Shown here: positions 1 through 4,709 of the stretch, one piece after another
Position numbering within the stretch: position 1 is the first letter of the stretch
Layout: the number at the start of each line of letters is the position of its first letter
Assembly (NCBI GenBank): GCA_021805585.1
Contig: JAJZEY010000524.1
Span: 1 to 6,986, forward strand
Reading direction: 5' to 3'
Length of the DNA: 6,986 nt
From: Planctomycetota bacterium
Lineage (GTDB): Bacteria > Planctomycetota > Phycisphaerae > WQYP01
Program-made: the position numbers and the translations under genes
Notes under the pieces: generated by a model
Told to the model about the DNA's origin: nothing
The model's input: the letters and a program-made list of their open reading frames with translations, nothing else
Databases searched by the model: none

Positions 1-75
1 CTGCCAATCAAACGGGCGTCAGGCCATGTTAGATTACATGAAGTGGCGTTGGCGTTAAAAAAATGCGGACGGTGA
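1..75 (+). other. Possible 3' end of an upstream gene, unidentified
   Basis: Two frames stay open from the window edge. Frame 1 ends at TGA 73-75 with the peptide tail EVALALKKCGR, and frame 2 ends at TAA 56-58 with the tail AMLDYMKWRWR. Either could be the C-terminus of a gene that begins before the window, or the stretch could be spacer. Too few residues are present to name a family. dnaG is a common neighbour upstream of rpoD in bacteria, but nothing in these residues confirms it. An A-run at 57-63 is not preceded by a clear stem. Confidence 0.2.
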
Positions 76-139
76 AGACCCAAAACCGCACCACGCCGGA
101 AAATTGGCGGCCCCAGGTGTTTTCGTCGGTAGGCTGGGA

Positions 140-169
140 TTGGCATCACGGGCTTTTGGGTGGTACAAT
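140..169 (+). promoter_or_regulatory. Sigma70-type promoter for rpoD, extended -10
   Basis: TTGGCA at 140-145 (5 of 6 to TTGACA) and TACAAT at 164-169 (5 of 6 to TATAAT) are separated by 18 nt. A TGG immediately before the -10 box (161-163) makes a TGn extended -10 element. The predicted start point is near 176, about 250 nt before the rpoD start codon. The tRNA-Thr promoter in this window shows the same TGG plus -10 arrangement. The call rests on sequence match alone. Confidence 0.55.
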
Positions 170-175
170 GACTCG

Positions 176-429
176 TTCGCCTTCGCGTGCCGGGCCTTGC
201 GGCATGGCCTGCGGGGGCGGATTTATGGTGAATCCCGGATAGTGTTACCGGGCGCAGGGTTGGTTTACAGGGGCTTTGCGGCTGTGGCTTGCGGTGGATA
301 ATTCCACATGCGTGCGGCCTGCCCGTCGAATAAACCGGCCATTGGCGGCAATTTATCCATGGCGCTTGGAGTTCCATGGGGGCTTGCCGATACGCGCAAC
401 GCTGTCCCGCCCAGACTCAGGAGAATATT
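176..429 (+). other. Long rpoD leader without a convincing gene
   Basis: About 250 nt separate the predicted transcription start from the preferred rpoD start. The small open frames here show no recognisable protein. Short hairpins are possible: GGATT/AATCC at 219-223 and 231-235, and GTGGA/TCCAC at 294-298 and 303-307 around a TAAT loop. I recognise no known riboswitch or leader class. The leader could carry post-transcriptional control of rpoD, or a second promoter could lie in it. GATAAT at 297-302 is -10-like, but no -35 box lies at a suitable distance. Confidence 0.3.
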
Positions 430-432
430 GTG
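419..432 (+). promoter_or_regulatory. Ribosome binding site and GTG start chosen for rpoD
   Basis: AGGAG at 419-423 sits 6 nt before GTG 430-432, which is ideal spacing, so this start is preferred. A competing site exists: GGAG at 368-371, only 4 nt before in-frame ATG 376, which would add 18 residues of unconserved-looking sequence. Translation could begin at either. Confidence 0.5.
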
Positions 433-2259
433 ACTCACGGCACCAGTTCGCAGGTTCAACCGCCCGCCATGGTCAGCACAGTTCCGGCCTCGCGGGCCGA
501 TGCGAACATTCAGATGCTTTTTGACAAGGGCAAGTCTCAGGGGTATCTGACATACGATGAAATTAACGAACTTCTTCCGGACGATGCAATTTCCAATTCA
601 TCGGACCGTCTGGACGCTCTGATGCAGCAGTTTGAAGCCTTGGGCATTGAACTGTTGAACGAGGCCGACGGTGTGAAGCATACGGCAGCCGGTTCCACGG
701 AAGATCCGGATGAAGGAATGATGCGTGAGGCCGAAGAGGAAATTGTCAGTCTTAAGGAAGAGGACGAGATAGTTGAAGTGGGTGCCAAGCGCATTGATGA
801 CCCGGTGCGGATGTACCTGACGCAGATGGGTGAAATTCCACTGCTGACGCGCGAAGAGGAAATTCGTCTGGCCAAGAAAATTGAATTCACCCGCATGACT
901 TTCCGCCGGCAGGTACTGGCAAGCGACTATTGCACGCAGGCGGCGGTGGATATTCTGGCGCAGGTGGAGTCGGGTGAATTGCCGTTTGACCGCACCATGC
1001 GCATTTCAACCGCCGAAGTGGATGCCAAGGCAACGGTTTCAAAGCGCATTCCGACCAACCTGAATACCATTCGCAAGTTGCTGATTCGTGACCGTGAAGA
1101 CTGGGAAAAGCTGCTGCGATCCGATATTAATCCGCCGCATCGCGAAGAAATTGAACGGCGGATGACCGCGACCCGCCTGAAAAATGTAAAACTGCTCGAA
1201 GAGCTTTCCCTGCGAACCAGCAAAGTGATTCCGCTTATGCGCCGACTGCTTTCCATAAGCGCGAAGCTTTCGGATCTGGAACGCCGCCTGGCGGACAAAA
1301 ACGCCCGGTACACCGAAGATGACCGGCAGGCCATGGAAGAAGAACGCCATGGTTTGGCGGACCTGGTTCTGGAAGAAGGGCCGGCGCTGCTGCGCCGCTG
1401 TCAGAGCATTAACCTGGTTTTCAATGAATATGAAGATGCCAAGCGTCGCCTTTCCGGTGGTAATCTGCGGCTGGTGGTTTCAATCGCCAAAAAGTACCGC
1501 AATCGCGGCCTTTCGTTCCTGGATATTATTCAGGAAGGGAACACCGGGCTGATGCGCGCGGTGGATAAATATGAATACCGCCGCGGCTATAAATTCAGCA
1601 CGTATGCAACTTGGTGGATACGTCAGGCGATTACGCGTGCGATTGCGGACCATGCCCGCACGATCCGCATTCCAGTGCACATGATTGAAACCATGTCCAA
1701 GCTGCGCAACATCAGCAAAAAGCTGCTCCAGGATCTGGGCCGTGAACCGACGATTGAGGAAATTTCGCGCGAGGCGAAAATGCCGGTATCCGAATGCCGG
1801 CGCGTTCTGAAAATTGCCCGCCATCCGATTTCACTGGACCGACCGGTGGGGGAGTCGGAAGATTCCTATTTTGGCGATTTTATTGAAGATGAAGCCGCGG
1901 AAAACCCGGTGGAAACCGCGACACAGGACATGCTGCGTGAACGGATTGACCAGGTGTTGCGCACGCTGACTTACCGCGAGCGGGAAATTATCAAGCTTCG
2001 CTATGGTATTGGAGATGGTTACACCTATACGCTGGAAGAAGTCGGCCGCATTTTCAAGGTCACACGGGAACGTGTGCGGCAGGTGGAAGCCAAGGCCTTG
2101 CGTAAATTGCAGCATCCGGTGCGATCGCGCCGGCTGGAAGGCTTTCTGGATGGGTCTATTCTGTCCACCTTGGGCGTTATTCCCACCAATGGAAAAGCCG
2201 GTGATGAGATTTTAGATGAAGCGGCCGGTGAAGCGGAAGCCGAGGTCGGCGCGGATTAA
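430..2259 (+). CDS. rpoD: Primary RNA polymerase sigma factor RpoD (sigma70/sigmaA, group 1)
   Basis: This is the housekeeping sigma subunit, which binds core RNA polymerase in the cytoplasm, recognises -10 and -35 boxes and melts the promoter. Counted from GTG 430 it has 609 residues, and every region of a group 1 factor is present. Region 1.1 spans about 25-80 ([20 protein letters not shown]). Region 1.2 spans about 122-152 ([17 protein letters not shown]). A charged non-conserved region runs to about 335. Region 2 spans about 340-412 and carries the -10-reading helix ([18 protein letters not shown]). Region 3 runs to about 495, with the sigma-finger stretch [20 protein letters not shown]. 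Region 4 spans about 500-575, with the -35-reading helix-turn-helix [17 protein letters not shown]. Having region 1.1 and an intact core rules out alternative sigma factors. About 35 residues follow region 4 and end in an acidic Ala/Glu-rich tail, which is unusual because RpoD normally stops just after the FLD motif. The gene has its own promoter and long leader and no close neighbour. Confidence 0.97.
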   Translation: MTHGTSSQVQPPAMVSTVPASRADANIQMLFDKGKSQGYLTYDEINELLPDDAISNSSDRLDALMQQFEALGIELLNEADGVKHTAAGSTEDPDEGMMREAEEEIVSLKEEDEIVEVGAKRIDDPVRMYLTQMGEIPLLTREEEIRLAKKIEFTRMTFRRQVLASDYCTQAAVDILAQVESGELPFDRTMRISTAEVDAKATVSKRIPTNLNTIRKLLIRDREDWEKLLRSDINPPHREEIERRMTATRLKNVKLLEELSLRTSKVIPLMRRLLSISAKLSDLERRLADKNARYTEDDRQAMEEERHGLADLVLEEGPALLRRCQSINLVFNEYEDAKRRLSGGNLRLVVSIAKKYRNRGLSFLDIIQEGNTGLMRAVDKYEYRRGYKFSTYATWWIRQAITRAIADHARTIRIPVHMIETMSKLRNISKKLLQDLGREPTIEEISREAKMPVSECRRVLKIARHPISLDRPVGESEDSYFGDFIEDEAAENPVETATQDMLRERIDQVLRTLTYREREIIKLRYGIGDGYTYTLEEVGRIFKVTRERVRQVEAKALRKLQHPVRSRRLEGFLDGSILSTLGVIPTNGKAGDEILDEAAGEAEAEVGAD

Positions 2260-2325
2260 GGGCGTTGATTGGCTGCCCTGTGGCGGATTACGAACATGCC
2301 CTATTTTTATCAGCCGACGGCGCAC

Positions 2326-2354
2326 TTGATTAACCGGACCTTCTGCCGCATAAT
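2326..2354 (+). promoter_or_regulatory. Sigma70-type promoter for rplU
   Basis: TTGATT at 2326-2331 (4 of 6) and CATAAT at 2349-2354 (5 of 6) are separated by exactly 17 nt. The predicted start is near 2361, giving a leader of about 90 nt before the rplU ATG. I see no clear rpoD terminator in 2260-2325, so some read-through from rpoD is possible. Confidence 0.5.
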
Positions 2355-2361
2355 GCTGGAC

Positions 2362-2412
2362 TTTCCCATTGCGGGAAAATCGTTTGCGACTTATTCGCGA
2401 ACGCACGGAATA
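2362..2412 (+). promoter_or_regulatory. Two small stem-loops in the rplU leader
   Basis: TTTCCC at 2362-2367 pairs with GGGAAA at 2373-2378 around a 5-nt loop, right at the predicted transcript start. TATTC at 2392-2396 can pair with GAATA at 2408-2412. Ribosomal protein genes are often autoregulated through leader structure, and L21 leaders are known in Firmicutes. I cannot match this one to a known class, and the stems are short. Confidence 0.25.
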
Positions 2413-2451
2413 TAGTCAAGCGGGCTTGGCCCGGCGGCGTTGGAGTTTTCC

Positions 2452-2769
2452 ATGGCATACGCGATTGTTGAAGACAGCGGCACACAATTTAAAATCCAGA
2501 AGGATGATGTTCTGGAAATTGATATTCGTGAGCTGCCGGCGGATGCCGCCACGATCACCTTTGATAAAGTCCTTCTGGTGTCCGGAGATTCCGGCGTTAA
2601 GATTGGTCAACCTACCGTTGCGGGTGCCACGGTTACCGCAAAAATTCTGGGTGATACCAAAGCGGACAAAATTTACGTGGAACGTTTCACCCGCCGTAAG
2701 GGCTTCCACCGTCGCGTGGGCCATCGTCAGAAATATCTGGCGGTAAAGATTGAATCCATCAATGGCTGA
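2452..2769 (+). CDS. rplU: 50S ribosomal protein L21 (bL21)
   Basis: L21 is a structural protein of the large ribosomal subunit that contacts 23S rRNA. The 105-residue length is normal for the family. The N-terminus AYAIVEDSGTQFKIQKDDV matches the family's YAIIETGGKQYKV-type opening. The middle has FDKVLLVSGDSGVKIGQPTV, and the C-terminus holds the basic signature region ERFTRRKGFHRRVGHRQ. The final signature position, usually Thr or Ser, is Leu96. ATG 2452 is chosen because GGAG at 2442-2445 lies 6 nt upstream; the in-frame TTG 2440 overlaps that site. In most bacteria rpmA (L27) follows directly, but here a 477-nt non-coding stretch and an opposing tRNA follow. Confidence 0.95.
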   Translation: MAYAIVEDSGTQFKIQKDDVLEIDIRELPADAATITFDKVLLVSGDSGVKIGQPTVAGATVTAKILGDTKADKIYVERFTRRKGFHRRVGHRQKYLAVKIESING

Positions 2770-3246
2770 TATTCGCCGCTGAAATGTGCCGACTGATTGC
2801 TTCCGGATCTGTGCCATTAAACCCGTGGTGCCAAATGTTTGGATTTGCAAGTGGGCTTTCAAGGCACGTTTCGTGACATTTCGATGCGTCGTCAATCTGT
2901 TACTATTTTACGGCACATTACCGACGCACATCGCCCGAAAGCAAGTGTCTGAGCTGCGGATGTGGCGGCCAACCGTAGTGGCGCGCTCCGCCTGAATCTG
3001 CCGGTGCCCAACGGCCGGTAACCTTCAGGTCATTCACGTTGGCACTCCTATCCGCGCAATCGGCGAAATCCGCGGTTCATCCTTCATCTTCTGACGAGTC
3101 CAGCCGCTTGACAGTGCAGCCGTCCGCGCGTCTTGGGCGGCCAATCCTGTGTAACAGAATACAACCGCGGATTTCGCTAATAACGCCGATACGCAGAAAG
3201 CCGCCTTTTTGTAAGGCAAAAGGCTATATTGGCGGGAAAAATGCCA
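2770..3246. other. Convergent intergenic region, no gene seen
   Basis: This 477-nt spacer lies between the end of rplU (+) and the end of tRNA-Thr (-). Open frames here are short, lack ribosome sites and resemble no family I know; one of them runs into the antisense of the tRNA. The first half has only weak structure. GTGCC at 2828-2832 can pair with GGCAC at 2863-2867, with CCAAATGTTTGG inside, and could be a poor rplU terminator. The second half is dominated by the inverted 9-nt-repeat element described separately and by stem-loops beside the tRNA. No 4.5S, 6S, tmRNA or RNase P RNA signature was recognised on either strand. Confidence 0.5.
3048..3192. repeat. Inverted pair of 9-nt tandem-repeat arms (145 bp)
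   Basis: Each 30-bp arm begins AAC and continues with three 9-nt units of the form CGCSGATNN. Reading outward on the plus strand, the right arm (3163-3192) has CGCGGATTT, CGCTAATAA and CGCCGATAC. Reading outward on the minus strand, the left arm (3077-3048) has CGCGGATTT, CGCCGATTG and CGCGGATAG. The innermost 15 bp of the arms (3063-3077 and 3163-3177) are perfectly complementary, and the outer units pair again out of register. An 85-nt centre (3078-3162) separates them. The arms could fold as one long hairpin in RNA from either strand, so bidirectional termination between converging genes is possible. The architecture also suits a dispersed palindromic intergenic repeat or a miniature mobile element. 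There is no transposase and no obvious target-site duplication. Confidence 0.7.
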
Positions 3247-3247
3247 A
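3203..3247 (-). terminator. Possible termination region after tRNA-Thr
   Basis: In the direction of the tRNA, two stem-loops follow it at once. TTGGC/GCCAA (3247-3243 with 3233-3229) holds a five-T run in its loop, and a 7-bp stem GCCTTTT/AAAAGGC (3224-3218 with 3209-3203) has an 8-nt loop. Neither is followed by a proper U-tract, so intrinsic termination is uncertain. Confidence 0.25.
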
Positions 3248-3319
3248 GCCACCGTTGGGACTCGAACCCAAGACCTATGCTTTACGAAAGCATCGCTCTA
3301 CCAGCTGAGCTACGGCGGC
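3247..3319 (-). tRNA. tRNA-Thr (anticodon CGT)
   Basis: The 73-nt cloverleaf is complete. The acceptor stem is GCCGCCG with CGGTGGC (one G-T pair). The D arm is GCTC-AGCTGGTA-GAGC. The anticodon stem ATGCT/AGCAT has a 7-base loop TTCGTAA, giving anticodon CGT at plus-strand positions 3284-3286, which reads ACG. The variable region is AGGTC, and the T arm is TTGGG-TTCGAGT-CCCAA. The threonine identity elements known from E. coli (C2-G71 pair, G35 and U36 of the anticodon) are present. The discriminator base is T73, and CCA is not encoded, so a CCA-adding enzyme is required. All stems pair, so it looks functional. Confidence 0.96.
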
Positions 3320-3381
3320 GAAAGTGCGCGTTCCGTGAGAAATACCGCGTTTTTTCGGTATTAACCGGGTTTTGAGATGGC

Positions 3382-3410
3382 ATCATACCATCGGTTTTGC
3401 GCCCGGCCAA
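3382..3410 (-). promoter_or_regulatory. Sigma70-type promoter for tRNA-Thr, extended -10
   Basis: On the minus strand, TTGGCC (3410-3405) and TATGAT (3387-3382) are 17 nt apart, and TGG directly precedes the -10 box as in the rpoD promoter. The predicted start near 3375 leaves a 5' leader of about 56 nt to be removed from the tRNA. That leader can form a hairpin, AATACCG/CGGTATT (3341-3347 with 3356-3362). GATGG/CCATC half-sites (3376-3380, 3388-3392) also flank the -10 box. Confidence 0.5.
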
Positions 3411-3456
3411 GTCCGTTGAAGGTCACAGTTCATCGCCGGGAAGGGTCACACAAAAT

Positions 3457-3489
3457 CGGGCCTGGTTACCAGCGATTGTTTTTGGCCCG
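3457..3489 (-). terminator. Weak candidate terminator of the histidine phosphatase gene
   Basis: Just after the stop codon on the minus strand, CGGGCC (3489-3484) can pair with GGCCCG (3462-3457) across a 21-nt loop that itself contains TGGTAACCA. The sequence ATTTTGTGTG follows, a partial U-tract. The large loop weakens the call. Confidence 0.25.
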
Positions 3490-3490
3490 T

Positions 3491-4162
3491 TCAGGCGGAA
3501 GGAGCTTGTGCGGTATCCACTGCCTGTGGCTGGCCGGCGAGCAGGCCAATATCCAGCAGACTTTGCAGGTAAAATCCGTCGGGACGCAGGGTCAGCACGG
3601 CGGTGATTCCATTGGACAGCGGGAAGCGACGCGGCAAGCCGGAGGGAAGTCCGAGAACGTGGCACACCGTATGCTTAATCACGCCACCATGACTCACGAC
3701 CAGTGCATCGCCCTGATTGCTTCTGGCGATGGCGGCAAGTTGCCGACTGACGCGCTGCCACAAATCTTCGTCAGCTTCCACACCCGGTATGCCGGTCCAA
3801 TCAGCAAGGTCGCCGTTCTGTACGGGGGATCCGGTCAGTTCGCTGCGGACTCGCCGAACTTCATCCCACGTTTTGCCTTCAAATGGACCAAGTTCGCGTT
3901 CGCGCAGATCACTGGATGTGTTGACCGACAGGTTATGCCTTGCGGCAATGGCCTCGGCGGTCTGTTTGGCCCGCGGCAGATCGCTGGACCAGATGGTGGC
4001 AAATGGCCGATCGGCAAACCAGTTGGCCAGCATCGCGGCTTCAGCCCGGCCGGCGGCATTTAATTCGGTGGGTGTATGGCCCTGAATTCGGCGTTGGGCA
4101 TTCCAGTCGGTTTGACCGTGGCGGACCAGCCAGATACGGGCGGGTAAATTTTCAATGGACAT
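3491..4162 (-). CDS. Histidine phosphatase family protein (phosphoglycerate mutase superfamily, branch 1)
   Basis: This cytoplasmic phosphatase or mutase of 223 residues works through a phospho-histidine intermediate. The catalytic RHG motif is in WLVRHGQTDWN, with the nucleophile His15 and the phosphate-binding Arg14. The second phosphate pocket Arg is Arg64 in SSDLPRAKQTAE. The proton-donor acidic residue is probably Glu88 in LRERELGPFEGKTW, and the second catalytic His is His158 in VVSHGGVIKH. These residues and the length fit the GpmB / CobC / broad-specificity PhoE group, and the substrate cannot be told from sequence. No corrin or glycolytic genes lie nearby. ATG 4162 is preferred, with GAGG 10 nt upstream and no closer in-frame start. 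A Gln/Ala-rich tail after residue 208 looks unconserved. It is transcribed away from the ferredoxin group. Confidence 0.9.
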   Translation of the reverse strand: MSIENLPARIWLVRHGQTDWNAQRRIQGHTPTELNAAGRAEAAMLANWFADRPFATIWSSDLPRAKQTAEAIAARHNLSVNTSSDLRERELGPFEGKTWDEVRRVRSELTGSPVQNGDLADWTGIPGVEADEDLWQRVSRQLAAIARSNQGDALVVSHGGVIKHTVCHVLGLPSGLPRRFPLSNGITAVLTLRPDGFYLQSLLDIGLLAGQPQAVDTAQAPSA

Positions 4163-4196
4163 GCATTCGGTACCTCAAAAAATACGTCCTGCGGGG

Positions 4197-4225
4197 ATTG
4201 TAGCGAAAATTGCCGTGCAGGCGAA
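4197..4225 (-). promoter_or_regulatory. Promoter candidate for the histidine phosphatase gene
   Basis: On the minus strand, TTCGCC (4225-4220, 3 of 6) and TACAAT (4202-4197, 5 of 6) are 17 nt apart. The predicted start near 4190 gives a leader of about 28 nt. The -10 box is good but the -35 box is poor. Confidence 0.4.
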
Positions 4226-4244
4226 CGTTCGCGTCCTTGCATCC

Positions 4245-4273
4245 TTGCATCCTTTGTGCAGGGGCCGCATACT
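4245..4273 (+). promoter_or_regulatory. Promoter candidate for the ferredoxin group
   Basis: TTGCAT (4245-4250, 3 of 6) and CATACT (4268-4273, 4 of 6) are 17 nt apart, with a predicted start near 4280 and a leader of about 29 nt. The -35 box lies in a tandem duplication of TCCTTGCA (4234-4241 and 4242-4249), so a second TTGCAT is present 8 nt upstream. It is divergent from, and does not overlap, the phosphatase promoter. Confidence 0.35.
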
Positions 4274-4308
4274 CTTGGGCTGGCGTCTGATCTATTTTGG
4301 AGTTTTTC

Positions 4309-4677
4309 ATGCCCAGGTTGATTGTGGATGATTTTGGAACGTTTGAGGTCCCAGCCGGTAAGCGGCTGGTGAATGCCTTGGTTGATGAAGCAAAAGTTGA
4401 CCAGCTTCATGCCTGCGGCGGTTTTGCAAGGTGCACCACTTGCCGCGTGCAATTTATTTCCGGTGAACCGGCGGGTATAACCGCTGCCGAAAAAGAGGTG
4501 CTGGCGGTTAAAGGCCTGGCGGCAACGACGCCGCGGATTCGCTTAAGCTGCCAAATCGCATGTGACCATGACATGCACGTGAAAATTATCAGTCGGCTTA
4601 CAGGAACCGCTCGCAAAGATTCCGGTGCCCGCCCCGCGGACATTATTGAACCGCCGGCCGTCTGGACCACCCGCTGA
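4309..4677 (+). CDS. [2Fe-2S] ferredoxin, adrenodoxin-like cysteine spacing
   Basis: This is a small soluble electron carrier of 122 residues. The cluster ligands are Cys36, Cys42 and Cys45 in HACGGFARCTTCRV plus Cys81 in RLSCQI. That is CX5CX2C followed 36 residues later by the fourth Cys. The CX5CX2C spacing belongs to the adrenodoxin / putidaredoxin / Isc-ferredoxin type rather than the plant type (CX4CX2C). An extra Cys85 follows the last ligand. The beta-grasp core ends near residue 95, and a 25-30-residue tail without Cys, rich in Pro and Ala, follows. ATG 4309 is chosen for GGAG at 4299-4302, 6 nt upstream. The redox partner is unknown: no reductase, P450 or isc gene is in the window. 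It lies 32 nt before the hexosaminidase gene and is probably co-transcribed with it. Confidence 0.9.
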   Translation: MPRLIVDDFGTFEVPAGKRLVNALVDEAKVDQLHACGGFARCTTCRVQFISGEPAGITAAEKEVLAVKGLAATTPRIRLSCQIACDHDMHVKIISRLTGTARKDSGARPADIIEPPAVWTTR

Positions 4678-4709
4678 TTTTTGCCGCAGCACATGAAAAG
4701 AGGTGACCA

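Noticed and set aside
2260..2310. rpoD terminator from GGGC/GCCC pairing before TATTTTTAT
   Set aside because: The possible stems are only 4 bp with long or ill-placed loops, too weak to annotate.
2786..2995. Small protein or rpmA remnant after rplU
   Set aside because: The 69-codon frame has no L27 features and no ribosome site.
3048..3192. CRISPR array or insertion sequence
   Set aside because: Units are 9 nt with no spacers between them, the arms are inverted, and no transposase or cas gene is present.
3034..3252. Minus-strand open frame of 72 codons through the inverted repeat
   Set aside because: The peptide section PRISPIARIG merely reflects the 9-nt DNA period; there is no ribosome site, and it starts inside the tRNA.
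3039..3308. Plus-strand open frame of 89 codons crossing the repeat and the tRNA
   Set aside because: Its C-terminus is the translated antisense of tRNA-Thr and its middle is the 9-nt repeat, so it is a false frame.
3247..3319. tRNA as an integration site (attachment site)
   Set aside because: No second copy of the tRNA 3' end and no integrase were seen in the window.
3377..4063. Plus-strand open frame (228 codons) antisense to the histidine phosphatase gene
   Set aside because: The minus strand has clear catalytic motifs, and the plus-strand translation has no family features.
4234..4260. Tandem TCCTTGCA repeat as a regulatory array
   Set aside because: Only two exact copies, and it is more simply a local duplication overlapping the -35 box.
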